DNA of 64,000 nucleotides from Streptomyces olivochromogenes (GCF_021538895.1 NZ_JADDRL010000001.1:124001-188000); one strand, 5' to 3'. Shown: positions 38,234-47,364, numbered from the stretch's first letter. The notes: generated by a model from the letters alone, not told the origin. Translations and numbers: made by a program.

Positions 38234-38615
38234 GGGAGGCTCTCCAGGGGCCTGGCAGGACGCGGACGCCGGCAGAGTATCCGGGTTGTGGCACCTCCGA
38301 CCAGAACGCGTATCCGTTTGTTGACAACTATTCGGCCGGTGCTGCCTCAGGCTCACGACGGCTCGGGCCGTGCGATGACCCATCCCTCTGATACCCCCGG
38401 ACCTTGCGCATCCGACGGCGGACCGGGCACGGGCACACTGATAACCTCGCCCCGCAGGTCAGCGTGCACAGGCTGTCACCTGACGCAGGACGGGGAGTTG
38501 AGACGGTCCATGCACCGTGATGCCCGGGCGCCCCACTACGCGCCCCTGTCGGACGCGGCAGCGCCGCGCTCCGTGTACGGCCGCCTTCGTCCACGGCGGG
38601 AGGACTGACCCTCCC
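38234..38615. promoter_or_regulatory. divergent control region of XRE and peptidase genes
   Basis: 382 nt between the two genes. A TTGACA box lies at 38321-38326, next to GTTTGTTGACAACTATTCGG. A GGGAGG-ACTGAC-CCTCCC hairpin at 38598-38615 covers the ribosome site of the peptidase gene and ends at its ATG. No gene in it. Confidence 0.45.
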
Positions 38616-39266
38616 ATGACCGCAACCGGCGCACCCTCCCCACGCCGCGCCGGCCTCGCCCGCATCACCGAGGCCACCGCCCGAGTCGGCGCCGCCTGGC
38701 GTGAACACCGCTCCTGGCACCGCGAACAGCGAGCCGCGACCGGGGTGTTCCACGACGATCTCGGCCTGCGGCCGGGAGCGAGCGTCCAGGACGTCCTGGA
38801 CGCCGTCGCCGAACTGCGCGGCGGCCGCACGATCGAGCCGATTCCGCTGGACTCCCTCCCACCGCTGGTGAGCGGCATGGCCGTACTGGGCGAGGAAGAG
38901 GACTACATCGCGATCAGCACCAGGCTGAGCCCCCGACACAGGGCGCACGTCCTGCTGCACGAGGTGCGCCACCTACTGCCGTTCAACGCAGGCGGGGCTA
39001 CCGGCTCGGACTGTTCCATCGCCGTGCACCGGCACTTCGACGGGGTCACCCTGCAGAGTCTCGAAGAGCAGATGTCCGCGCTCCCGGCCCGGGTCCGCGC
39101 GGAGATCCTCACCCGTCCGGCGAAGCTCAGGGCGGGCTACCCGGACGACGAGGAATTCACCTGCGAGCTCTTCGCCCGGGTCGTCCTGCCGCTGCTCGAC
39201 CTGGATCCGACCAGCAAGAGCACCGGCTCCCTGGCCAGCGCCTTCAGCAACCGACGTGCGATCTGA
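38616..39266 (+). CDS. ImmA/IrrE-type metallopeptidase
   Basis: 216 residues. HEVRH (H115, E116, H119) is the zinc HExxH motif, preceded by the helix RHRAHVLLHE; the third ligand is probably a downstream Glu/Asp in DDEEFTCELFARVVL. ImmA/IrrE proteins cleave XRE-type repressors when activated. The ATG at 38616 directly follows the hairpin. Its stop overlaps the next gene by 1 nt. The divergent XRE gene is the obvious candidate substrate, but that is inference. Confidence 0.75.
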   Translation: MTATGAPSPRRAGLARITEATARVGAAWREHRSWHREQRAATGVFHDDLGLRPGASVQDVLDAVAELRGGRTIEPIPLDSLPPLVSGMAVLGEEEDYIAISTRLSPRHRAHVLLHEVRHLLPFNAGGATGSDCSIAVHRHFDGVTLQSLEEQMSALPARVRAEILTRPAKLRAGYPDDEEFTCELFARVVLPLLDLDPTSKSTGSLASAFSNRRAI

Positions 39267-40528
39267 TGGACCCCGCTGTCACTGTCGTCAACCTGATCAT
39301 CGCGGCTCTCACGTTGGGACTGGGCGTGGTCAAGGCACTCGCCCTGCGCCGCCAGCGCGAGTGGACCCTGCGGCTGACCGCCTCCGTCCTGATCTGGGCC
39401 GGGATGATCTTCTTGCTGGCCACGCCGGTTGTGTACCGGTCCGTGGGCGCGCTGCTGCGCTCACCCAACCTCTGCGCGCTGCTGGTCCCGTGCGCCACGC
39501 TGGTGTGCGTCGCCCACGCTCACGCCCTGATCCAGTTGTGGCAGCCCGATCGGCGGAGTCCGGCGGCCCTGCGCCACGCGGCCGCACGGTGGGCGCCCGT
39601 GTACGCGGGTGCCATCACCGCCATGACGGTCCTCTACTTTCACGCCGCACTGGGACCGGCGGCCCCGCTGCGCTTCGCCGCCGTCTACGCCGACGTTCCC
39701 GAGGTCCGCGCCTTCCACTTCGTGTACTGGACCGCGCTGATCACTACCGTGGTGGTCACCGTGCGCGCGTGCATGACGATGTCGATCCCCGGCCGACCCG
39801 ACCTCGTCGAGAACTTGAAGAAGGGGCTGGGCTGGTTCGCCCTGGGCCTGGGCTTCAACCTGGTGAACGTCGTCCTGAACGCGTCGGCGATGATCGGCTC
39901 CGCCGCCGGACCCCGACGGCTCGACGCGGTGGCCGAGAGCGCCTGGTTGGCCACCATCCTGAGCTGCGTCGCCGCCAACGTGGCACTCGCGTCCCTCGTG
40001 CTGCGCTCCAGGCGCGCCGAGCGCAGGGATCTGCGCACCCTGCAGAACCTGCACGCCCTGGTGGTGCGGCCCGAGGACACCGACGACGGCACCGAACACC
40101 CCAAGCTCGTGCTCGCGCCCCGGTGGTCGTGGTGGAACGGTTTCGACACGGGAGCGGACCTCAACTCGCTGATGGCGGAGATCCACGACGGGGCCGGACG
40201 GCTCAGCCCCTGGTGGCACCCCCTTCCGGCGGTGGCCGTCGAGAGGCTCGCCGCATCGGGGACGGAACCCCGTCCACGGAAGGGGGATCTGACGGCCGCT
40301 CAAGCGGCGGCCACCCTGCGGCACGCCGTCCAGTGCCGGGACGCTCTCCTGGCTCCCCTGCCCGGGAGCGCCCGCCTTGCCAGACTCCCCGGCACGGATG
40401 TCGAACCCAACGCCGAGCGGCAGCATCTCGTCCGCGTCGCACAGCACTTGGGGCATCCGACCGTGGCCGAAGCCGTCGACCTCGCCCGTGCGGCGCAGGA
40501 ATCGGCTGATCTCCAGCGCCGGCGGTAG
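39266..40528 (+). CDS. polytopic membrane protein, MAB_1171c-like
   Basis: 420 residues. The first 245 residues hold about seven hydrophobic segments, starting VTVVNLIIAALTLGLGVVKA. The remainder is a cytosolic domain with GWW/WNG-type Trp motifs and a final helical stretch. This matches the MAB_1171c type of actinobacterial membrane proteins, called putative transporters without proof. ATG overlaps the stop of the peptidase gene, so the two are co-translated and probably work together, perhaps as a membrane sensor. Confidence 0.7.
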   Translation: MDPAVTVVNLIIAALTLGLGVVKALALRRQREWTLRLTASVLIWAGMIFLLATPVVYRSVGALLRSPNLCALLVPCATLVCVAHAHALIQLWQPDRRSPAALRHAAARWAPVYAGAITAMTVLYFHAALGPAAPLRFAAVYADVPEVRAFHFVYWTALITTVVVTVRACMTMSIPGRPDLVENLKKGLGWFALGLGFNLVNVVLNASAMIGSAAGPRRLDAVAESAWLATILSCVAANVALASLVLRSRRAERRDLRTLQNLHALVVRPEDTDDGTEHPKLVLAPRWSWWNGFDTGADLNSLMAEIHDGAGRLSPWWHPLPAVAVERLAASGTEPRPRKGDLTAAQAAATLRHAVQCRDALLAPLPGSARLARLPGTDVEPNAERQHLVRVAQHLGHPTVAEAVDLARAAQESADLQRRR

Positions 40529-40599
40529 TTCCGGGCACAACGTCGTTTGCCCATCCGTGAAATGCGTTCCGGCGCCGCGCTGGAGGCGGCCTCGCTCGT

Positions 40600-40720
40600 T
40601 CAGTGACGCCGTCGGTGCGGGCAAGCACAAGTGCCTGGGCGACCGGTTCGCCATGACCGAACTGATCACTGCCCTTGCCGCCATCCTCCGGGGCCGCCCC
40701 GTCATCGTCGTGCTCTCCGC
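40600..40720 (+). pseudogene. cytochrome P450 C-terminal remnant
   Basis: VGAGKHKCLGDRFAMTELIT followed by ALAAIL is the haem-binding loop and L helix of a cytochrome P450 (FGxGxHxCxG, with the first Phe now Val). Nothing P450-like precedes it between the membrane-protein stop and 40600, and the frame beyond it is not conserved. The haem Cys is kept, but more than 350 residues are lost. Confidence 0.7.
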
Positions 40721-40895
40721 CTCGCGGGAGGCCCGCCGATCCCGTAATGTCGCGGTGACGCTACGACACGATGGGCGGCGCGGCTGTCGCGTTCCTGCAC
40801 GCGTGCGCGAGGCGGATCCCACGTCATCCAGCGGTCCGGCGGACGCCTGCCGACGCGGCGCGGGCGCGTCTCGGCTCGACCGATCAGGAGTGGCC

Positions 40896-41354
40896 ATGTC
40901 AGGACAGTTCGAGGCGACGGTCGAGGTCGATCGGCCGATCGACAAGGTGTTCGTCTACCTCGCCGACGGACGCAACGATCCGGAGTTCAGCCCCCGGGTA
41001 CTCAGGATCGAGCGGGTCCCGGACACCGCGACCGCCGTGGGTACGGTCTTCCGGAGCACGGTCAAGGACGCCGGGATGAAGACCGCCCGGGAGATCCGCA
41101 TCACCGCTCTCGAAGCCCCCGTGAAGCTCCGGTGGGCCGAGGTGTCGAAGAACAGCGTCACGGCACGCGAGGGTGGATACGACCTGGAGTCGCTGCCCGG
41201 CGGCCGGACTCGTGTCCGCATCTTCAACGTCCTGGAAGGCCACGGGCTGGGCAAGCTGCTCGTCGGCCTGGCCCTCTCCGCGGCCCGAAAGGACGCCGAC
41301 GGCTTCGGCGCCCGGATCAAGGGAGCGGCCGAGTCGGCGATCGAGCCGGGCTGA
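40896..41354 (+). CDS. SRPBCC family protein
   Basis: 152 residues, one START/SRPBCC ligand-binding fold: FEATVEVDRPIDKVFVYLAD at the N-terminus, PRVLRIERVPD, then the long final helix GLGKLLVGLALSAARKDADG. ATG at 40896 after CAGGAG. These proteins bind hydrophobic ligands or act as cyclases. Stands alone between the P450 remnant and malic enzyme. Confidence 0.85.
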   Translation: MSGQFEATVEVDRPIDKVFVYLADGRNDPEFSPRVLRIERVPDTATAVGTVFRSTVKDAGMKTAREIRITALEAPVKLRWAEVSKNSVTAREGGYDLESLPGGRTRVRIFNVLEGHGLGKLLVGLALSAARKDADGFGARIKGAAESAIEPG

Positions 41355-41423
41355 CGGATACGTGAGCGGCCCCGACGGAACACACGCCAAGAAAAGGCAA
41401 AACCCGCAGGTGCCGCACCATAC

Positions 41424-41460
41424 ATGCCTGAGATTCATTGATCACCTCGATTCCAGGCAT
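41424..41460. promoter_or_regulatory. inverted repeat before malic enzyme
   Basis: ATGCCTG (41424-41430) and CAGGCAT (41454-41460), 7-bp arms with a 23-nt spacer, 70 nt before the malic enzyme ATG. Candidate operator; the adjacent LysR gene is destroyed. Confidence 0.4.
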
Positions 41461-41530
41461 TGGACGTATGCGAGCCGGGCGATCGACTCTTGCCGACATC
41501 ACGGATACCGGTAGCGACAAGGAGTCGATC

Positions 41531-43234
41531 ATGAACACCCGATGGAACGCGACCGAGGGACGTATCGAGACGACCGCGCGCGGACGTGCCGTGCTCTCCC
41601 AGCCGCGCATCAATCGGGGCACCGCCTTCACCTGCGAGGAACGGCAGACACTGGACCTGGTGGGCCTGGTGCCGCCGGCGGTGCTGACCCTGGAGCAGCA
41701 GGCGGAACGGGCGTACCAGCAGTACGCGGCGCAGCCGACCGATCTGGCCAAGAACGTGAATCTCGCGGCGCTGCACGACCGTAACCAGGTGCTCTTCTAC
41801 CGCCTCCTCGGTGACCACCTCGACGAGATGCTGCCCATCGTCTACACCCCGACCGTCGGCAGCGCGATCGAGCGCTACATCTACGAATACCGGCGCCCGG
41901 CGGGCGTGTACCTGTCGGTCGACGCCCCGCAGGAGATCGAGCGCGCGCTGAAGGCCGCCGACCTGGGTCCGAACGACGTGGACCTGATCGTCGCCACGGA
42001 CGGCGAGGCGATCCTCGGGATCGGCGACTGGGGCGTGGGCGGTATCGACATCTCGGTCGGCAAGCTCGCCGTCTACACCGCCGCGGGCGGCGTGGACCCG
42101 AACCGCACGCTGGCGGTCATGCTGGACGTCGGTACCAACCGCCAGGAACTCCTGGAGAACCCGCTCTACCTCGGCAACCGGCATCCGCGCGTGGACCGGG
42201 ACACGTACGACGCCTTCATCGACGCCTACGTCACCACCGCCCGCAGCCTCTTCCCCAACGCCCTGCTGCACTGGGAGGACTTCGGCCCGGCCAACGCCCG
42301 CCGCATCCTGGACCGTTACCGCCCGAGCGAGTTCACCTTCAACGACGACATCCAGGGCACCGGCGCCGTCAACCTCGCCGCCGTACTCTCCGGCGTGCGG
42401 GCTAGCGGTGTGCCGCTGCGCGAGCATCGCGTCGTGATCTTCGGCGCGGGCACCGCCGGCATCGGCATCGCCGACCAGTTGCGCGACGCCATGGTCGCCG
42501 ATGGGCTGAACGCCGAGGAGGCCACCGCCCGCATCTTCGGCGTCGACCGCTACGGCCTGCTCACCGAGGGCCAGGAGGGACTGCGCGACTTCCAGGTCCG
42601 CTACGCCCGCCCGGCCGACCAGGTCGCCGACTGGCGACGGGACGAGAAGGTGGGCGGCATCCCGCTGGCCGAGGTCGTCGAGCGGGTCCGGCCGACCGTC
42701 CTGATCGGTACCTCGGGCCAGGGCGGCGCCTTCACCGAGGACGTGGTCCGTACGATGGCCGCCCACGCCGAGCGCCCCATCATCCTGCCGATGTCCAACC
42801 CGACCCGACTGGCCGAGGCCGTCCCCGCCGACCTGCTGGCCTGGACCGACGGCCGTGCGCTGATCGCCACCGGCAGCCCCTTCCCCGCGGTCGAGTTCGG
42901 CGGCGTCCGGTACCAGATCGGCCAGGCCAACAACGCGCTGATCTTCCCGGGCCTCGGCCTGGGCGCGATCGTCGCCCGTGCCGACCGCATCACCGACAGC
43001 ATGCTGGTCGCCTCCGCGCACGCGGTCGCCGGGCAGACCGACGCCACCGCCCCCGGCGCCCCGATCCTGCCCCTCACCAACCAGCTCCGGGCGACGTCAG
43101 CCGCCGTCGCCGTGGCCGTCGCCCGCGCCGCGGCCGCCGACGGGGTCGCCCACGCTGCCGTCGACGACTCCATCGAGGACCGTGTCAGGGCCGCGATGTG
43201 GCAGCCGGTCTACCCGCCCATCAAGGCCGTGTGA
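41531..43234 (+). CDS. NAD-dependent malic enzyme (large type)
   Basis: 567 residues. Oxidatively decarboxylates malate to pyruvate and CO2. The N-terminal malic domain includes GLVPPAVLTLEQQAERAYQQ, PIVYTPTVGSAIERY (catalytic Tyr region), GIGDWGVGGIDISVGKL with Lys, and FNDDIQGTG (metal Asp). The NAD-binding domain starts VVIFGAGTAGIGIADQL. Length and motifs fit the SfcA/eukaryotic-like type. ATG at 41531 with AAGGAG 6 nt upstream. Followed by a deleted LysR gene that may once have controlled it. Confidence 0.93.
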   Translation: MNTRWNATEGRIETTARGRAVLSQPRINRGTAFTCEERQTLDLVGLVPPAVLTLEQQAERAYQQYAAQPTDLAKNVNLAALHDRNQVLFYRLLGDHLDEMLPIVYTPTVGSAIERYIYEYRRPAGVYLSVDAPQEIERALKAADLGPNDVDLIVATDGEAILGIGDWGVGGIDISVGKLAVYTAAGGVDPNRTLAVMLDVGTNRQELLENPLYLGNRHPRVDRDTYDAFIDAYVTTARSLFPNALLHWEDFGPANARRILDRYRPSEFTFNDDIQGTGAVNLAAVLSGVRASGVPLREHRVVIFGAGTAGIGIADQLRDAMVADGLNAEEATARIFGVDRYGLLTEGQEGLRDFQVRYARPADQVADWRRDEKVGGIPLAEVVERVRPTVLIGTSGQGGAFTEDVVRTMAAHAERPIILPMSNPTRLAEAVPADLLAWTDGRALIATGSPFPAVEFGGVRYQIGQANNALIFPGLGLGAIVARADRITDSMLVASAHAVAGQTDATAPGAPILPLTNQLRATSAAVAVAVARAAAADGVAHAAVDDSIEDRVRAAMWQPVYPPIKAV

Positions 43235-43322
43235 CATCCCGGGGACGCGGTGACCGCACGACGGCCGCTCGCGGCCACCTGCGGCAGATGGCACGGCGGC
43301 CGCCAGTGAAGGAATGAGGGGC

Positions 43323-43871
43323 ATGGATCTGCAGGTGCTGCGCTCCTTCCAGGCCGTGGCCGGGGGTGTGACGGTGACCGACGCTGCGGCCGACGCTCAC
43401 ATCACCCAGCCCGCCCTTCCTGCACACCCTGGGCACCTGGCTCGTACCGAAGCTCGTCACCGGTTTCGGCCAGAGCTTCCCCGGCGTCCGTTTCGAACTG
43501 CACCAGTCCGACGAGAACGGCCTGGCTCAGATCCTCCTCGACGCCACCGCGGACCTGATCATCACCAGCAAGGACCCCCGCCACCCGCTCATCGCCTGGC
43601 GGTGTCTCCTGGTCGAACCCCTCTGGCTCGCGGTCCCCGCCCGCCACCGCCTCGCTCAGCGCCGACGGGTCCGGCCGGCCGAGGTGTCGGACGAGCAGTT
43701 CATCGTGCTCAAGCCCGGCTACGGCCTGCGCAGCATCACCGAGACCCTGTGCCCGACATCGGTATCGCCTGGCTGGCCTCCCGCACCCTGCCGCCGGCTC
43801 CGAAGCGGTTCATGGACCACGCGTTGCGTACGGCGGCGGAAGCAGGAGGGACGGCTATGGGAATTACCTGA
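43323..43871 (+). pseudogene. LysR regulator with two internal deletions
   Basis: The start MDLQVLRSFQAVAGG to ITQPAL is the LysR HTH. The frame then changes and the ligand domain appears at once as FLHTLGTWLVPKLVTGFGQS, with the linker and HTH end missing. This runs to GYGLRSITETLC; then DIGIAWLASRTLPPAPKRF, the last LysR strand and helix, follows in the first frame. So about 60 residues are missing at the first joint and a larger part at the second. Confidence 0.8.
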
Positions 43872-44399
43872 AGCCTTGTTTGCTCGTCCGGTCAGTCGTC
43901 TCCCCTGATGATGTTGCACTCGACGCTCGTATGCCGCGACGGCGGGGAACTGGTGTCCCGGACGGGGGAAACGCAGGTGCGGACGCCCTTGCCGCGCAAG
44001 TGATGAGCTTTCGCCCATCCGGTTTCGGGCACGCGCAGGACTTCGTTCTTCACAGTGCGCGCTGGCACGGAACTCAACTACTTTCTGTGTCGGGGACATT
44101 CAGCCCACCGGACTCGGGACCGAGGAGCACCGAGGAATCGGTTCGTTTCCGCAGGGGCCGCTGCGGAACCAGCTGTTCAAGTGTTTCAAGCGGCTGCGCG
44201 GCAATTCCTTTCCCAGTCACCGCCGGACTGAGCGAGTACCCTCGATCGGCCAGGACTCACCACAAGTTGCTCTGCGCCTTGCGCCCTTCACCACGAATTC
44301 GGAGCGGTTGACGCGCATTCGTGTGAGCCCGCCGACGGCGGGCACTCGGGGCCGCGGCGGATCCGTCCGGACCGCCGCGGTGTGACCGGAGGTGACGAC
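43872..44399. other. 528-nt intergenic region before the hemerythrin gene
   Basis: A 61-codon minus-strand frame (44077-43892, TTG start) is weakly protein-like but unsupported. Near the right end are two hairpins: GCCCGCC-GAC-GGCGGGC at 44327-44343 and a 9-bp stem CCGCGGCGG / CCGCCGCGG at 44352-44380, the latter 20 nt before the ATG. A TTGACG box lies at 44308-44313. Confidence 0.45.
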
Positions 44400-44963
44400 A
44401 TGGGACACGGCGGAAATGTGATCGACGAATTGGTCACCGATCACCGGGAAGTCGAGGAGATCTTCGGCAAGATCGAGGCGTTGCCGCCCGGTGCCAAGGA
44501 TCGAAAGGTGTATGCCGACCAGGCCACGATGGAGCTGGTCCGGCACTCGGTGGCCGAGGAGGCCTACCTCTACCCGGCCGTGCGCGAACACGTGGCGGGT
44601 GGAGACGCACTGGCCGACAAGGAGATCGAGGATCACTCCAAGGCCGAGCAGATCATGAAGGACCTGGAGGGCTGCGAGGCGGACGACCCGCGGTTCGACC
44701 TGCTGATGGGCTCGCTGATGAGCGAGGTGCGGATGCATCTGTCCGACGAGGAACAGAACCTCTTCCCGAGGTTGCGCGCGGCTTGTCCCCCCGGCGCTCT
44801 CGACGATCTGGGTGACAAGGTCCGCCGGGCGAAGAAGATCGCGCCGACCCGCCCACACCCTTCCGCCCCGGACGAGCCGCCGGCGAACAAACTGCTGGCA
44901 CCGGGTGTGGGGTTGGTCGACCGGTTGCGTGATGCGATGAGCGGCCGCGGGAAGCTCGACTGA
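44400..44963 (+). CDS. hemerythrin-like (HHE) domain protein
   Basis: 187 residues. Helical bundle with the di-iron ligands: DELVTDHREVEEIF, VRHSVAEEAYLYPAV, EDHSKAEQIMKDL and VRMHLSDEEQNLFPRL (H..E, H..E pattern). Such proteins sense or store oxygen, NO or iron. The last 50 residues are a Pro-rich tail. GGAGG 8 nt before the ATG. Ends in a shared terminator with the convergent iron-permease-like gene. Confidence 0.9.
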   Translation: MGHGGNVIDELVTDHREVEEIFGKIEALPPGAKDRKVYADQATMELVRHSVAEEAYLYPAVREHVAGGDALADKEIEDHSKAEQIMKDLEGCEADDPRFDLLMGSLMSEVRMHLSDEEQNLFPRLRAACPPGALDDLGDKVRRAKKIAPTRPHPSAPDEPPANKLLAPGVGLVDRLRDAMSGRGKLD

Positions 44964-44977
44964 CGGCAGAGCGCACG

Positions 44978-45024
44978 CGAAGGAGGCGTGAGCCGGCCCA
45001 GGCGCCGGACTTTCGCCTCCTTCG
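44978..45024. terminator. bidirectional terminator
   Basis: CGAAGGAGGCG / CGCCTCCTTCG, perfect 11-bp outer stem, enclosing a second short stem (GCCGG / CCGGAC region). It lies between two convergent genes. Confidence 0.75.
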
Positions 45025-45027
45025 GCG

Positions 45028-45396
45028 TCAGAGCTTCTCCTCCATCCGGATCGCTTTGCGCAGGTCCTCATGGGCCTGGCCCGCTTCTCCCTCCTTCTGT
45101 TCGAGCAGGGCGGCGGCGATGCTGTCGAGTTTGCGCTGGATGGCATGCTCGGCACGGCGTTCGGAGTTCTTCAGCAAGGCCAGCAGGAGGAGGTTGACCG
45201 ACGTCATGACGTCACCGATGAACAACTGCCAGCCCAGCGCGAGTCCGGCGGCATGAATGGCGATGAAGGCGGCTACGAGCGCGAGGCACAGGCCGTAGAA
45301 GACCATGGAGCTGGTGAAGTTCGAGGCCTCTTCGGCCAACCGCTCGAACCAGCCCCGGCCGTTGCGTGAGCGCTCCGCCGGGTGCGGGGTGGTCAT
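45028..45396 (-). CDS. low-affinity iron permease-family small membrane protein
   Basis: 122 residues with two hydrophobic segments (about 30-52 and 55-75) and a charged C-terminal coiled coil (NSERRAEHAIQRKLDSIAAA, LLEQKEGEAGQ). FERLAEEASNFTSSMVFYGL matches the small bacterial proteins grouped with low-affinity iron permeases. ATG at 45396. Position opposite the hemerythrin gene is consistent with an iron or oxygen-stress theme. Confidence 0.7.
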   Translation of the reverse strand: MTTPHPAERSRNGRGWFERLAEEASNFTSSMVFYGLCLALVAAFIAIHAAGLALGWQLFIGDVMTSVNLLLLALLKNSERRAEHAIQRKLDSIAAALLEQKEGEAGQAHEDLRKAIRMEEKL

Positions 45397-45843
45397 TCGA
45401 TCATCCTGTGGTGCGGGGGCGGGGCCCGGATCGTGAAGCCTCGCCGTTCCGCCGGACGGCGCCCGTCGAGCCGGTCCGGTCAGCCGGTAGACAGGGAAGG
45501 CATGGGCGATGACGGGCTGCGCCACAATGCGTACGGTGGGCGAGCTCGATCGGCTCTTCCACGAACGGCCGACTGGAGTCCCCCACGTCGGTCGACGCCG
45601 TGCGGGGCGGGCAGCGCAGTGCCATGGAAACCTCCGTGACCTCCCCACAGATGCTTCGGAATCCCTTCCCCGGTACCCCGTCGACAGCTCACGACACCCT
45701 GCACAACGTGGGGTCCACCGGGTACCCGAAGCGCGGCTACTCCTTCGCAAGGTGGTGGGCACCGTGCTCAGGACGGGCGAGGCGGCCGGTTGCGGACACC
45801 CTGATGGCGGCCTTTGCCGACCAGCCCAGCTCCTTGCCCCCTC
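45397..45843. other. 447-nt region without a supported gene
   Basis: Several open frames cross this stretch because of high GC, but none has a good ribosome site, a recognisable motif or a clear end. It contains the promoter of the small membrane gene on its left side. Confidence 0.4.
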
Positions 45844-46410
45844 CTACGCCGGCGAGGCGCCGGCGCCCGGAGGTCGGCGGAGTTGGTGCAGGCAGACGAC
45901 CGAGGCTACGACGGTCCGCCGTTCGGAGGTGTCCAGGCGCGGGGCCATTTCGACGACGTACTGCTGCAGCCCGATCCACGAGTCGATGGTGCTCACCGTG
46001 ACCCGGCCGAGAACCTCCGGCGTCGGGCCCCCTTCCGGATCGGTCTCCGTGAGATGCCATTCGACGGCCACGAGGCCCAGCCGCGTGAGGAGGAGTTGGC
46101 GTCCCTGCTCCGTCCGGAGGCTCAACTGCCGGGTCTTGACGAGTCCACTGGCACCGGCGGCGCCGACCTCCCGGTCCGCGGCGTCGGTGAAGCGGAACTC
46201 CACCGGCCCGAACTGCTCGATCCGGACGATGAACTCGCCGGACGTCGTCATGAGGACGCAGTACGTGTCGTCGGTGAACGTGACCCAGGCGAGCGGGGTC
46301 CCCTCCACGGTGGACACGGCCAGGGCGGGGCCCACGTATCTGCGCCACCGTGATCGCTTCGGCTGGCCCACCACGACAGATTCCAGCTCGAACAGCCCGG
46401 GTTCCGTCAT
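45844..46410 (-). CDS. conserved protein, possibly scramblase/LURP-one-like
   Basis: 188 residues from ATG 46410. A series of beta strands: LFELESVVVGQPKRSRWRRY, PLAWVTFTDDTYCVLMTTSG, FIVRIEQFGPVEFRFTDAAD, LVAVEWHLTETDPEG, ending VVASVVCLHQLRRP. Repeating 12-strand beta sheets of this kind occur in the LURP-one/scramblase-like fold; the assignment is tentative. No signal peptide. Longer in-frame start not supported. Confidence 0.5.
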   Translation of the reverse strand: MTEPGLFELESVVVGQPKRSRWRRYVGPALAVSTVEGTPLAWVTFTDDTYCVLMTTSGEFIVRIEQFGPVEFRFTDAADREVGAAGASGLVKTRQLSLRTEQGRQLLLTRLGLVAVEWHLTETDPEGGPTPEVLGRVTVSTIDSWIGLQQYVVEMAPRLDTSERRTVVASVVCLHQLRRPPGAGASPA

Positions 46411-46631
46411 CGCTCTTCCTTCCCCCGCCACGGCTTCCCCCTCGACCGAGTACGTCCACTGTGGCCGAGAACCCGCCCGACGCCCATCCCTCGGGCGGAC
46501 GTCGAGCCACAACCGCCGACGTGATCCGCGCCCTGCCACCCTTCAGTCACAGGATTGCCACAGCGCCCGGACAGTGACCTCACGGTGTGCATCATGATCC
46601 TTCAGCAGCATCAGCCGAACCTGGGGGAAAC

Positions 46632-46925
46632 ATGAAGACCCGCACAGCCGCCTGCACCGTCCTGCTCGTCCTCACCGCGGCCCTCACCGCCTGCGGCAGT
46701 GGCGGCGACTCCAAGGCCGACCCCGCCGCCTGCAAGGCCGCCATGGAGAAGCAGTTCAAGGACGCCATGGCCGCCGGTGACAAGGCCGACGCCTCCGACC
46801 GTCCCGACTCGTGCGAGGGCGTGGACGACAAGACCGTCCAGCGGTACGCCACCGAGATCATGCAGAAGCAGATCGGCGACGCCGTGGACAAGAACCTCAA
46901 GGGCCTGGAGACGGCCCAGCCGTAG
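46632..46925 (+). CDS. small lipoprotein
   Basis: 97 residues: basic start, hydrophobic segment, lipobox LTAC at about residue 21, then GSGGDSKADPAACKAAM and a helical Cys-containing body. ATG at 46632 after GGGGGAAAC. Exported and lipid-anchored. The family is unknown; Streptomyces has many similar small lipoproteins. Confidence 0.8.
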   Translation: MKTRTAACTVLLVLTAALTACGSGGDSKADPAACKAAMEKQFKDAMAAGDKADASDRPDSCEGVDDKTVQRYATEIMQKQIGDAVDKNLKGLETAQP

Positions 46926-47016
46926 CGAGGTGGTGGCGCCCGTGGCCGGCAACCCGCGCAACGGGCGCCTTGACCGCCGCCTCGTCGACTGAGGTACTGA
47001 ACGAGGACGAGGCGAG

Positions 47017-47364
47017 ATGATGCGAGTCACTGTGTTGGCGGTTCCCGGCTGCCCGAACACCCCGCTGGTCCGGCAGCGGATCACGGCGGCGCTGGCCGGG
47101 CGCCCCGCCGTCGTGGAGCTGGTCGAGGTCGCCGACGAGGCCGAAGCCGTGCGGCGGGGCATGACGGGCTCGCCGACCGTACTGCTTGACGGCGTGGACC
47201 CGTTCGCCGTTCCGGGTGCCGAGCCGAGTGTGTCCTGCCGGCTCTATCGAGGCCCGAACGGCAGGCCCCTGGAGGGCGCTCCGACCGTGGACGACCTGCG
47301 GCAGGCGCTGGCGGCCGCGGGCTTGCCCGCCGGCTGTCCCAGCGACGACGTGCCGAGCGCATGA
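47017..47364 (+). CDS. thioredoxin-fold small protein
   Basis: 115 residues. VTVLAVPGCPNTPLVRQRIT places a Cys-Pro at the end of the first strand as in thioredoxin-like folds, then VVELVEVADEAEAVRRGMTG, SPTVLLDGVDPF with the cis-Pro segment (GSPT). A second Cys is in SVSCRLY. Similar modules occur beside or fused to alkylmercury lyases and as free proteins. ATG at 47017, 91 nt after the lipoprotein gene. Confidence 0.72.
   Translation: MMRVTVLAVPGCPNTPLVRQRITAALAGRPAVVELVEVADEAEAVRRGMTGSPTVLLDGVDPFAVPGAEPSVSCRLYRGPNGRPLEGAPTVDDLRQALAAAGLPAGCPSDDVPSA

Noticed and set aside
41435..43021. 528-codon frame antisense to malic enzyme
   Set aside because: Same antisense artefact; malic enzyme on the plus strand is certain.
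43892..44077. 61-codon minus-strand frame
   Set aside because: TTG start, weak ribosome site and no recognisable family; noted only as part of the intergenic description.
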